From assembly GCF_937900395.1 (NCBI RefSeq), contig NZ_CALCDX010000088.1, positions 1-28,606 of the forward strand: a stretch of DNA of 28,606 nucleotides, in the 5' to 3' direction. The notes under the pieces are model-generated. The model made no database searches, had not been told where the DNA came from, and saw only the letters and a list, made by a program, of their open reading frames with translations. A program made the translations under genes and the position numbers. Of the stretch, positions 1 to 6,772 are shown piece by piece; the stretch's first letter is position 1, and every line of letters begins with the position of its first letter. Source of the stretch: an uncultured Caulobacter sp. (GTDB taxonomy: Bacteria; Pseudomonadota; Alphaproteobacteria; Caulobacterales; Caulobacteraceae).

Positions 1-60
1 CGCTCACTTCGATTCCGGATACGCGGATCATAGAGCGCCGCGAACGCTCGTACTTTCTCT

Positions 61-234
61 CTCCTCCCCCATCGGGGGAGGGGGACCGCCGAACGGCGGT
101 GGAGGGGGCCAGCCGCGCTGGCGACGGCCCCCTCAGATTAGAAAAACGAGCCCGGCGGACCACAGGGTATAACCTCTCCGCACGAGGCCCCCTCCACCAG
201 CTTCGCTGGTCCCCCTCCCCCGATGGGGGAGGAG
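61..234. repeat. Imperfect inverted-repeat element with a hairpin in each arm
   Basis: The left arm (61-110) and right arm (186-234) are near-complete inverted copies built around CTCCTCCCCCATCGGGGGAG. Each arm contains its own hairpin: ACCGCC-GAAC-GGCGGT on the left, and ACCAGC-GAA-GCTGGT when the right arm is read in the same sense. The hairpin bases differ between arms but pairing is kept. The element fills most of the gene-free stretch 1-347; outside it I see nothing recognisable in 1-60 or 235-330. An open frame runs through it into the YCII gene, but that part has no protein-like character. Confidence 0.8.
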
Positions 235-347
235 AAACCTTTCTCCCCCTCGACATTTTTCGGCGTCCGCTGTCGAATCCGCCCGAGCCGGCGCGTCTCT
301 GGGGTCGAAGCGCCGCGATGGTCGCGGGCTCGCCTGGAGTGATCGCC

Positions 348-698
348 ATGAAATACGCCCTGCTGATCTTCGAAGACGAGAACGCCTTCCGCGACGAACG
401 TGGTCGCGCCTGGGAGGAGATCCTGGCCGCCCACGGCGCCTTCGCCGGCGAACTGGCGGAAAAGGGTATCCTGAAGGGCGGCGCGGGCCTGAAGACCAGC
501 GACACCGCCACCACCGCCCGCAAGAGCGCGGGCCAGTACGCCCTGCACGACGGCCCCTATGCCGAGGCCCGCGAGCAGCTGGGCGGCTTCTATATCGTCG
601 AGGTCGACAGCCTGGACGAGGCCCTGGCCCTGGCCAAGCGGGTGCCCCTGGCCGGCGACGGCTCGATCGAGGTCCGGCCGGTGATCGACGAGGACTAG
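348..698 (+). CDS. YCII-related (DGPF domain) protein
   Basis: A protein of 116 residues that begins MKYALLIFEDE and carries the family signature HDGPYAE near residue 68, followed by GGFYIVEVDSLDEA. YCII/DGPF proteins are small ferredoxin-like-fold proteins with a conserved His/Asp site whose biochemical role is mostly undefined; many sit beside ECF sigma factors of the ECF42 type. The ATG at 348 is chosen because TGGAG lies about 10 bases upstream and because the longer frame from 99 only translates the inverted repeat. The ECF sigma factor follows in the same reading frame immediately after the TAG at 696-698, so the two form one transcription unit. The protein may be a sensor or effector partner of that sigma factor, which is inferred from the pairing in other genomes. 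Confidence 0.88.
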   Translation: MKYALLIFEDENAFRDERGRAWEEILAAHGAFAGELAEKGILKGGAGLKTSDTATTARKSAGQYALHDGPYAEAREQLGGFYIVEVDSLDEALALAKRVPLAGDGSIEVRPVIDED

Positions 699-701
699 GT
701 C

Positions 702-1976
702 CTGGCCGCGCTGGAGCAGACCTTCCGGGAGACCGGAGGCCGGATCGTCGCCGCCCTGGCGACGGCGTTCCGCGATCTCGACATCGCCGAGGAGGCCTTC
801 GCCGACGCCTGCGCCAAGGCGGCGGAGGTCTGGTCGGCGGCCCCGCCCCTGGACCCGGCGGCCTGGCTCTACGCCGCGGCGCGGCGGCGGGCGCTGGATA
901 TGATCCGTAGACAGATCGTCAGACGCCGCCTGGCGCCAGAAGCGCCCGAGCCCGAGCTGTCGGTCGAAGCGCAACTGGCGTCGGACGACCGCCTGATCCC
1001 CGATGAGCGGCTGCGGCTGATCTTCATCTGCTGCCACCCGGCCGTGGCGCCCGAGGCCCGCGCGGCCCTGACCCTGCGGCTCGTCTGCGGGCTTTCCGCC
1101 CAGGAAATCGCGCGGGCCTTCCTGGTGTCCGAGCCGGCCATGCTGCAACGCCTGACCCGCGCCAAGCGTAAGATCGCCGAGGCCGGCGTGTCGTTCGAGG
1201 TCCCCGGCCCCGAGGCTTGGCCCGAGCGCCTCGCGGCCGTGATCGCGACATTGGAGGTCGCCTACGCCCGCGCCCACGAGGACGCGGCGGGAGCCGGGCC
1301 GCATGCCGGCTTCGCCCAGGAGATGCTGGGCCTGACCGCGGTGCTGGTCGAACTGCTGCCGGACGAGCCGGACGCCTTGGCCTTCGCCGCCCTGGTTCGC
1401 TACGCCGAGGCCCGTCGCCTCGCGCGGCTCGACGACGAAGGTGTGATGGTCCCGCTCGATCGCCAGGATCCCGACCTGTGGCGCGACGACCTGATCGCCG
1501 AAGCGGAGGCCCTGCTGCGGCGGGCGGGAAGCCTGGGTCCCCCCGGGCCGATCCCGCTGCGCGCCGCCCTGCACAGCGCCTGGTGCGCGCGCGAGACTTT
1601 AGATGAACCGCCGCCCTGGCCGGCGATCCTATCGCTCTACGACGCGCTGCTGAGTTTCGGCGAGGATCCGTTCGTCCGGATCAACCGCGCGGTGGCGGTG
1701 GCCGAGGTCTCGGGGCCGGCGGCGGCGCTGGCGGAGATTGAGGCGCTGGACGCTGGAAGGCTGGCGAGCTTCCAGCCGTTCCACGCGGTGCGGGCGGACC
1801 TGCTGGCGCGTCTGGGAAAGCGGAAAAGGGCGCTGGACGCCTATGACCAGGCCATGGCGTTGGGCCCGGCCGAGGCGGAAAGACGCTGGTTGATCCGTAG
1901 GCGGATGGAAATGCTCCAAACCTATCAAACACCCGACCTCCCCGGCGAATGCCGGGGCCCAGATGGAGACCTCTGA
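702..1976 (+). CDS. ECF sigma factor, ECF42/SigJ-like with C-terminal TPR-like domain; start codon unclear
   Basis: About 424 residues when read from CTG 702. A region-2-like segment ends in the motif RRRALDMIRR. Region 4 holds the helix-turn-helix LSAQEIARAFLVSEPAMLQRL. The C-terminal extension of about 200 residues includes an HSAWCARE-like stretch and ALDAYDQAMAL, as in ECF42 proteins that associate with DGPF partners. Between the TAG of the YCII gene (696-698) and ATG 900 the frame contains no ATG, GTG or TTG, although homology to region 2 begins near 705. A GAGGA at 690-694 is well placed for CTG 702. Starting at ATG 900 would remove most of region 2. Possible explanations are a CTG start, readthrough of the TAG, or a damaged start (GTC at 699 could be a mutated GTG). 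The last 14 or so residues and the stop are supplied by an intergenic inverted repeat. Confidence 0.8.
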   Translation: MAALEQTFRETGGRIVAALATAFRDLDIAEEAFADACAKAAEVWSAAPPLDPAAWLYAAARRRALDMIRRQIVRRRLAPEAPEPELSVEAQLASDDRLIPDERLRLIFICCHPAVAPEARAALTLRLVCGLSAQEIARAFLVSEPAMLQRLTRAKRKIAEAGVSFEVPGPEAWPERLAAVIATLEVAYARAHEDAAGAGPHAGFAQEMLGLTAVLVELLPDEPDALAFAALVRYAEARRLARLDDEGVMVPLDRQDPDLWRDDLIAEAEALLRRAGSLGPPGPIPLRAALHSAWCARETLDEPPPWPAILSLYDALLSFGEDPFVRINRAVAVAEVSGPAAALAEIEALDAGRLASFQPFHAVRADLLARLGKRKRALDAYDQAMALGPAEAERRWLIRRRMEMLQTYQTPDLPGECRGPDGDL

Positions 1977-2057
1977 GACGACGGCGTAAGCGGACGCTTC
2001 TTCCCGCCAGCCCCAAAGCCATACGATCTGGGCCCCGGCATTCGCCGGGGAGGTCGG
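1933..2057. repeat. 32-bp perfect inverted repeat (intergenic palindromic element)
   Basis: Positions 1933-1964 and 2026-2057 are exact inverted copies, separated by 61 bases. Each arm also contains the internal palindrome CCCCGGC-GAAT-GCCGGGG. The element lies between the convergent sigma factor and dihydroorotase genes, where it could act as a bidirectional transcription end or RNA-stabilising structure. Its left arm is translated as the tail of the sigma factor (LPGECRGPD). Repeats with this core occur as dispersed intergenic elements in alphaproteobacteria; I recall this from general experience and did not search for it. Confidence 0.9.
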
Positions 2058-2068
2058 AGAAAAGGGAT

Positions 2069-3403
2069 CTACCCCGCCAGCGTCTCGAGGAACCGCACGG
2101 GCTCGCCACGCCCCTCGGCGATGACCTCGTCGTCGCGCATGACCACGACGCCGCGGACGATCGTCGCCTTGGGCCAAGCCTTGGCCTCGAAGCCGTCGAA
2201 GGGGGTCCAGCCCGAGCGGGTGGCCATCCAGTCGTGGGTGATGACGCGGCGGGCCTTCATGTCGACGATAGTGAAGTCGGCGTCGAAGCCCTCGGCGATG
2301 CGGCCCTTGTCGGCCAGGCCGAAGATGCGGTTCACGCCATGGCTGGTCAGGTCGACGAAGCGCTCCAGGGTCAGCTTGCCCTCGACCACGTGGGTCAGCA
2401 TGATCGGAACCAGGGTCTGGACGCCCGGCATGCCCGACGGCGAGGCCGGATAGGGCCGGGCCTTCTCTTCGCGGGTGTGGGGGGCGTGGTCGGAGCCCAG
2501 GACGTCAGCGACGCCGGTGTCGACCCCGCGCCAGATCCCGGCCACATGGTCGGCCGAACGGATCGGCGGGTTCATCTGCGCGAAGCCCTTCAGGCGCTCA
2601 TAGGCCTCCGGCGCGACCAGGGTCAGGTGCTGGGGCGTGACCTCGACGCTGGCGACGTCCTTGTTCTGGGCCAGGAAGTCGATCTCTTCCTTGGTGGTGA
2701 CGTGCAGAACGTGGATGCGCTTGCCGAGGCTCTTGGCGATACGGACCAGTCGATGGGTCGACTGCAGGGCGGCCTGGGCGTCGCGCACCTCCGGGTGGCT
2801 GGTCCAGTCGCCGGGACGGGCGAGAGCCCGGCGCTCGGCCAGGCGGTACTCATCCTCGGAGTGGAAGGCCGCGCGGCGGTTGACGTGGCGCAGCACGTTC
2901 TCGACGCCCTCGTCGTCCTGCACCAGCAGGCTGCCGGTCGAGGCGCCCATGAACACCTTGATCCCGCAGCAGCCGGGCAGGCGCTCCAGCTCGCCCAGGA
3001 AGGCCGCGTTCTCGTGGGTGCCGCCGACATAGAAGGCGTGGTCGGTGTGCATGCGGCCCTTGGCGCGCGCCAGCTTGTCGGCCAAGGCGTCGGCGTCCGT
3101 GGTGGTCGGCTCGGTGTTGGGCATCTCGAAGACGGCGGTGACGCCGCCCAGGGCCGCGCCGCGCGAGCCGCTCTCAAGGTCTTCCTTCCATTCCAGGCCC
3201 GGCTCGCGGAAGTGGACCTGGCTGTCGATGACGCCGGGCAGGACGGTCAGGCCCGTCGCGTCGAACACCTCGCCGGCGCTGGCCTGGGAGAGGTCGCCGA
3301 TGGCGACGATCTTGCCGCCGCGCACGCCGATGTCGGCGAAGCCCCGGCCGGCATGGTTCACCACCTCGCCGCCACGCACGATCAGGTCGAAGGTCTGGGT
3401 CAT
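2069..3403 (-). CDS. pyrC: Dihydroorotase-like cyclic amidohydrolase
   Basis: A 444-residue amidohydrolase-superfamily protein close to class I dihydroorotases, which form dihydroorotate from carbamoyl aspartate in pyrimidine synthesis. Visible motifs are HFREPG near residue 65, FEMPNT near 92, GIKVFMG near 148 (a possible bridging Lys), IHVLHVTT near 229, VTPQHL near 255 and GSDHAPHT near 303. The first metal-ligand motif, usually HxH before the FREPG, reads QVH, and the usual TPHHL reads TPQHL. I recall the Gln version from other alphaproteobacterial proteins annotated as dihydroorotase, so it looks like a subfamily trait rather than damage. The enzyme could be a true dihydroorotase, a non-catalytic partner, or a related hydantoinase/allantoinase. 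It stands alone on the minus strand, convergent with the sigma factor and about 60 bases downstream of the GT9 gene. The symbol is tentative. Confidence 0.85.
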   Translation of the reverse strand: MTQTFDLIVRGGEVVNHAGRGFADIGVRGGKIVAIGDLSQASAGEVFDATGLTVLPGVIDSQVHFREPGLEWKEDLESGSRGAALGGVTAVFEMPNTEPTTTDADALADKLARAKGRMHTDHAFYVGGTHENAAFLGELERLPGCCGIKVFMGASTGSLLVQDDEGVENVLRHVNRRAAFHSEDEYRLAERRALARPGDWTSHPEVRDAQAALQSTHRLVRIAKSLGKRIHVLHVTTKEEIDFLAQNKDVASVEVTPQHLTLVAPEAYERLKGFAQMNPPIRSADHVAGIWRGVDTGVADVLGSDHAPHTREEKARPYPASPSGMPGVQTLVPIMLTHVVEGKLTLERFVDLTSHGVNRIFGLADKGRIAEGFDADFTIVDMKARRVITHDWMATRSGWTPFDGFEAKAWPKATIVRGVVVMRDDEVIAEGRGEPVRFLETLAG

Positions 3404-3466
3404 GGGACGGCTCCTCGGAACGTTTGCGGCGGTCTAGGGCCGCCCCGCGCGCGAGGCAACCCGGAA

Positions 3467-4630
3467 CTAGCCGGCGTCGCGCTTGGCCGCGCGCTTGCGA
3501 GCGGGCGGCTTTTCGGCCGGGGGCGCGGGCGGCGCCTCGGCGACGGTCTCCGCCTCGACGTCCTGGGGGGGCGCGTCGACGTCCTGGATGGGCTCGCCCC
3601 ACGGCGAGGTATCGGGCTCGGCCGCCTCAACCACCGTCTCGGGCTCGGAGACCTCGGCCGGCGTCGCCACGCGCGCCAGCAGTTCCTTAGCCGCCCGGAC
3701 CACGGTGGGCACCGGCAGGTCGCTCATGTGGCGGATCGCCTGCGAGAGCTCCGGATCGATCGCCTTGAACTGCTGGAAGGTTCGCGGGCCGCGCACGGCC
3801 ACGGCCTTGTCGCCCCACGGCCCGTAGCGCCGCTCGTCCGAGGGGCCGAACAGACCGACCGTCGGGCAGCCGGCGGCGGCGGCGATGTGCATCAGGCCAG
3901 AGTCGTTGCCGATGAAAAGGCTGGCGCGCTTCAGGCAGGCATAGGCGGTCAGCAGATCCACCTTGCCGGTCAGGTCGATGGTCCGGCCGCGCGCCGAGGC
4001 CATGCGCAGCTCCTCGACCATCCGGGTGTCCTCGGGACCGCCCAGGATCAGCAGACGCCCGCCAGCCAGCGGGCCGTCCTTGTCCAGCAGCTGGGCGGCG
4101 GTCTGGGCGAAGCGCTCGATCGGCCAGACCTTGCCGATCCAGTTGGCCGCCGGCCCCACGGCCAGGATCGGACCGCCTTGTCCCAGGAGCTCGTCCGCCA
4201 AGGCCTCGACCTCGGGCGTGATGTAGAGGTATGGCGCGGGCGGCTCGCCCTCGAGCTTCAGGACGCGGGCGGCGTCGACCACCTTGTGCACCGGCTCGCC
4301 GGGGGTCTTCTTCCAGATCGCCCGCTTGTCGCGGCGCAGGAAGAGGGCGGTGGCCGAGCCGCGCAGGTCGACGACCAGGCCCCACTTCCTGTGGCGCACC
4401 TGGTTCCACAGCTTGAACCAGTGGCCCTTGCCCTTGCCCTTCTCCATGACGATCACTCGGTCGAGGCCGGGCACGTGCGCGAACAGCGGCGCGGCCAGGG
4501 GACCGGCGACGATGGTGAAGCGCGCGTTGGGGATCTGATCAGAGAGAAGTTTGATCAGGCCGGACGAAAGCACCGCGTCACCGATGCGCGTCGCCGTGAT
4601 AAAGAGAATCGGGAAGGCCCGCTGTGTCAT
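3467..4630 (-). CDS. Glycosyltransferase family 9 (heptosyltransferase-like)
   Basis: A 387-residue protein of the ADP-heptose:LPS heptosyltransferase family. The N-terminal domain begins FPILFITATRIGDAVLSSGL, with the glycine-rich ATRIGD loop of GT9 enzymes. The donor-binding half has AVGPAANWIGKVWP and the signature FIGNDSGLMHIAAAAGCPTVGLFGPSD. The likely role is transfer of heptose or a related sugar to the lipopolysaccharide core on the cytoplasmic face. The last 80 or so residues are rich in Pro, Ala and Glu, end in a basic tail, and lie beyond the usual GT9 domain. The start at 4630 (MTQRAFPILF) is preferred to a longer start at 4666, because a -10-like element at 4638-4644 would place transcription at about 4631. 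Substrate cannot be read from sequence. Confidence 0.9.
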   Translation of the reverse strand: MTQRAFPILFITATRIGDAVLSSGLIKLLSDQIPNARFTIVAGPLAAPLFAHVPGLDRVIVMEKGKGKGHWFKLWNQVRHRKWGLVVDLRGSATALFLRRDKRAIWKKTPGEPVHKVVDAARVLKLEGEPPAPYLYITPEVEALADELLGQGGPILAVGPAANWIGKVWPIERFAQTAAQLLDKDGPLAGGRLLILGGPEDTRMVEELRMASARGRTIDLTGKVDLLTAYACLKRASLFIGNDSGLMHIAAAAGCPTVGLFGPSDERRYGPWGDKAVAVRGPRTFQQFKAIDPELSQAIRHMSDLPVPTVVRAAKELLARVATPAEVSEPETVVEAAEPDTSPWGEPIQDVDAPPQDVEAETVAEAPPAPPAEKPPARKRAAKRDAG

Positions 4631-4637
4631 CGGTCCA

Positions 4638-4659
4638 TGTATAGGGCCGTCGGCGAGTC
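4638..4659 (-). promoter_or_regulatory. Candidate leaderless promoter of the GT9 gene with an upstream GANTC site
   Basis: On the minus strand a CTATACA element occupies 4638-4644, so transcription would start at about 4631, one base before the ATG at 4630. A GANTC site (GAGTC on plus, 4655-4659) lies about 12 bases upstream of it. In Caulobacter, GcrA activates promoters carrying methylated GANTC near the -10/-35 region, so cell-cycle control is possible. The spacing is seen directly; the regulation is inferred. Confidence 0.35.
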
Positions 4660-4739
4660 GGCGCATCCCACGTTAACACTTCAGCTTTCCGAGATGTTCG
4701 GGACTGGCGCGAGCGTCGCCTCGGCGCCACATCTGGCCC

Positions 4740-5534
4740 ATGACCACGCCCACCGTCGCCCGCCTGCCCTCCCGCGCCGTCATCGCCGTCTCCGGCCCCG
4801 ACTGGCGGAGCTTCCTGCAGGGTCTGCTGACCCAGGACGTCGAGACCCTGGCGCCGGGCGAGCTGCGGTTCGCCGGCCTGCTGACCCCGCAGGGCAAGCT
4901 GCTCTACGACCTGTTCGTGGCCGGAACCGAGGACGGGGCCCTGCTCGACGTCCAGGCCGACCAGCGCGACGCCCTGCTGCAGCGCCTGATGATGTATCGC
5001 CTGCGCGCCAAGGCGGCGCTGGAGGCCAACGATCGCCCGGTGCTGGCCGTGTTTGGCGGCGAGGTCGCCAGCGAAGGCCTCTATGCCGATCCGCGTCTGC
5101 CGGCCCTGGGCGCTCGCGCCTATGACGACCGGCCGGCCAACGCCGCCGAGGACGCCTACGACGCCCACCGCCTGGCCCTGGGCGTTCCTGGTCCCGCCGA
5201 CTGGGGCCAGGAGCGCACCTATCCGATCGAGGCCAATTTCGACCTGCTGGCGGGGATCGACTTCAAGAAGGGTTGCTTCGTCGGCCAGGAGACCACCAGC
5301 CGCATGAAGCGACGTGGGACGATCAAGACCCGCATGCTGCCCATCGCCTTCGACGGTCCGCCGCCGGCGTTCGGCGCCGAGGTGCTGGCCGGCGAGCTGC
5401 GCGCCGGCGAGGTGCTGGGCGGGCGGGATGGCCGGGCCATGGCCCTGCTGCGCCTCGACCGGATCGACGGTGCCGACCTGACGGTCGACGGCCGGCCGGT
5501 CGCGGTGGACCGGCCGGCCTGGATCGCGCTCTAG
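4740..5534 (+). CDS. ygfZ: YgfZ/GcvT-fold folate-binding protein (Fe-S cluster maintenance)
   Basis: The protein has 264 residues. The family signature KGCFVGQE is present near residue 179, preceded by PIEANFDLLAGIDFK. The N-terminal part (SGPDWRSFLQGLLTQDV, then GLLTPQGKLLYDLFV) matches the start of YgfZ/IBA57 proteins. These are folate-dependent proteins with a GcvT-like fold that support assembly or repair of certain Fe-S enzymes; the Cys of the signature is functionally important in E. coli YgfZ. The gene diverges from GT9 across a gap of about 110 bases. Its TAG at 5532-5534 overlaps the stop codon of the convergent NPPG-repeat gene. Confidence 0.92.
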   Translation: MTTPTVARLPSRAVIAVSGPDWRSFLQGLLTQDVETLAPGELRFAGLLTPQGKLLYDLFVAGTEDGALLDVQADQRDALLQRLMMYRLRAKAALEANDRPVLAVFGGEVASEGLYADPRLPALGARAYDDRPANAAEDAYDAHRLALGVPGPADWGQERTYPIEANFDLLAGIDFKKGCFVGQETTSRMKRRGTIKTRMLPIAFDGPPPAFGAEVLAGELRAGEVLGGRDGRAMALLRLDRIDGADLTVDGRPVAVDRPAWIAL

Positions 5535-5953
5535 CGGCAGCGGCCGTAGCGGTCCGGCGAGGCCCCGGGACCGCCGCGCCACCCCGGCGGATTCTCCCAG
5601 TTCGTGCCGGGTCCGCCGCGCGGGCCGGGCGGATTGTTGTCGTTGTCCAGCCAGCACCGCGCGGCCTGGTTCCACCAGCCGTAGCGCGGGTGATAGTAGC
5701 CGTAGGCCGGGTGGTAGTAGTAGCCGTTGCGGTAGACGAACTCGATCCGCTGGCCATGCCAATGGTAGTAGCGGCGATCCGGCGAGGCTCCGGGGCCGCC
5801 GCGCCAGCCGGGCGGGTTCTCCCAGTTCGTGCCGGGGCCGCCGCGCGGTCCGGGCGGATTGCCGTCATGATCGTGGCGCTGGGCCAGCACCGGCGTCGCG
5901 GCGGCCACGGCGCCCGCCATCGCGAGCACGGCCAAGGTCTTGAGGCGCTTCAT
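5531..5953 (-). CDS. Secreted small protein with NPPGxRGGPG repeats
   Basis: The protein has 140 residues. A signal peptide spans residues 1-24, with likely cleavage after PVLA. The mature part is almost entirely two copies of a 29-residue unit (residues 32-60 and near the C-terminus), and each unit contains two NPPGxRGGPG motifs, the second leading into ASPDR. Between the copies lies a Tyr/His/Trp-rich segment (YYHWHGQRIEFVYRNGYYYHP then YGYYHPRYGWW). The sequence shows no catalytic motif I recognise; a cell-surface, envelope or metal-binding role is possible but not shown. The two units are also 85-base DNA direct repeats. The stop codon overlaps that of ygfZ, so the two convergent genes share a CTAG sequence. 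Confidence 0.8.
   Translation of the reverse strand: MKRLKTLAVLAMAGAVAAATPVLAQRHDHDGNPPGPRGGPGTNWENPPGWRGGPGASPDRRYYHWHGQRIEFVYRNGYYYHPAYGYYHPRYGWWNQAARCWLDNDNNPPGPRGGPGTNWENPPGWRGGPGASPDRYGRCR
5551..5860. repeat. Two 85-base direct repeats inside the NPPG-repeat gene
   Basis: Positions 5551-5635 and 5776-5860 are near-identical direct repeats, encoding the two copies of the 29-residue unit. The differences are scattered and mostly silent, which suggests an internal duplication under protein-level selection. Confidence 0.85.
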
Positions 5954-6064
5954 GGGCGTCTCCTTCAGATGTTGAGGTCCCTCGGTCGCTTGAACGGGCC
6001 AACGCGACCATTCCGTCGCCGCGCTCGATGTTCTCGAAAAGTTCTAGCCAGGCGACGCCTTTGT

Positions 6065-6073
6065 GCTAGCGTC
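6065..6073 (+). promoter_or_regulatory. Candidate leaderless -10 element of tag
   Basis: GCTAGCGTC resembles the Caulobacter sigma-73 -10 consensus GCTANAWC. If TAGCGT (6067-6072) is the -10 hexamer, transcription would begin at 6079, exactly the A of the tag ATG. No ribosome binding site is visible between them. No good -35 is seen. Confidence 0.45.
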
Positions 6074-6078
6074 GCCGC

Positions 6079-6672
6079 ATGACCGAACCGACCCGATGCA
6101 CCTGGCGCGGCATGAACGGCGACCCGTTCTACGAGGCCTATCACGATCACGAATGGGGCGTGCCCGAGTGGGACAGCCGCGCCCTCTGGGAAAAGCTGGT
6201 GCTGGACGGGTTCCAGGCCGGCCTGTCGTGGATCACCATCCTGAGGAAGCGCGAAGCGTTCCGCGCCGCCTTCGCGGGCTTCGATCCGGAAAAGGTCGCC
6301 CGCTTCGGCGAGGCCGACCGCGCCCGGCTGATGGCCGACGCCGGCATCATCCGCTCCAACGGCAAGATCGACGCGGCCATCTCCGGCGCGCGGATCTACC
6401 TGGACATGCGCGAGCGCGGCGAGGACCTCTCGACCTTCCTGTGGGACATCGTCGGCGGCGCGCCGATCCAGAACACCTGGGAGACCGGCGCGCAGGTTCC
6501 GGCCCAGACGCCCCCGGCCGTCGACATGGCCAAGGCGCTGAAGGCCAAGGGCTTCAAGTTCTGCGGCCCGGTGATCGTCTACGCCTTCATGCAGGCGACG
6601 GGGATGGTCAACGACCACTTCGTCACCTGCTTCAGGCATGAAGAGTGCAGGGCGCTGGGGCATAAGCACTGA
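6079..6672 (+). CDS. tag: DNA-3-methyladenine glycosylase I
   Basis: A protein of 197 residues that removes 3-methyladenine from alkylated DNA, starting base excision repair in the cytoplasm. Family features are RCTW at residues 6-9, YHDHEWGVPEWD near 21-32, and GFQAGLSWITILRKR near 44-58. The zinc site is recognisable: Cys7, His22, and His180 with Cys184 in NDHFVTC. At the position of E. coli Glu38, a residue of the base-recognition pocket, this protein has Asp43 (LVLDGFQAG), a conservative change. It is a single gene convergent with the 933-residue repeat protein. The start is fixed by the leaderless promoter candidate and by Cys7 lying at the expected distance. Confidence 0.95.
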   Translation: MTEPTRCTWRGMNGDPFYEAYHDHEWGVPEWDSRALWEKLVLDGFQAGLSWITILRKREAFRAAFAGFDPEKVARFGEADRARLMADAGIIRSNGKIDAAISGARIYLDMRERGEDLSTFLWDIVGGAPIQNTWETGAQVPAQTPPAVDMAKALKAKGFKFCGPVIVYAFMQATGMVNDHFVTCFRHEECRALGHKH

Positions 6673-6736
6673 GCGGACGCTTTGGACGGCGGCTATGGGT
6701 GGAGAGCGGAAGTTCGGCACCGACCTCGAGCCACAC

Positions 6737-6770
6737 CCGGAATTGAGGTCTAGCTGGTGGATAATTCCGG
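6737..6770. repeat. Short stem-loop between convergent tag and the 933-residue gene
   Basis: CCGGAATT at 6737-6744 pairs with AATTCCGG at 6763-6770, leaving an 18-base loop. It follows both stop codons and could end transcription in either direction, but there is no clear T-run. Confidence 0.35.
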
Positions 6771-6772
6771 TG

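Noticed and set aside
99..347. Extended N-terminus of the YCII protein
   Set aside because: These codons translate the inverted repeat and are absent from the family; ATG 348 has a ribosome site.
138..1574. A 478-codon minus-strand frame over the YCII and sigma genes
   Set aside because: Antisense artefact of codon bias; the plus-strand genes have clear motifs.
1949..5125. A 1058-codon open frame on the plus strand
   Set aside because: It lies antisense to the dihydroorotase and GT9 genes and overlaps ygfZ; it arises from G/C-rich third positions and shows no family motif.
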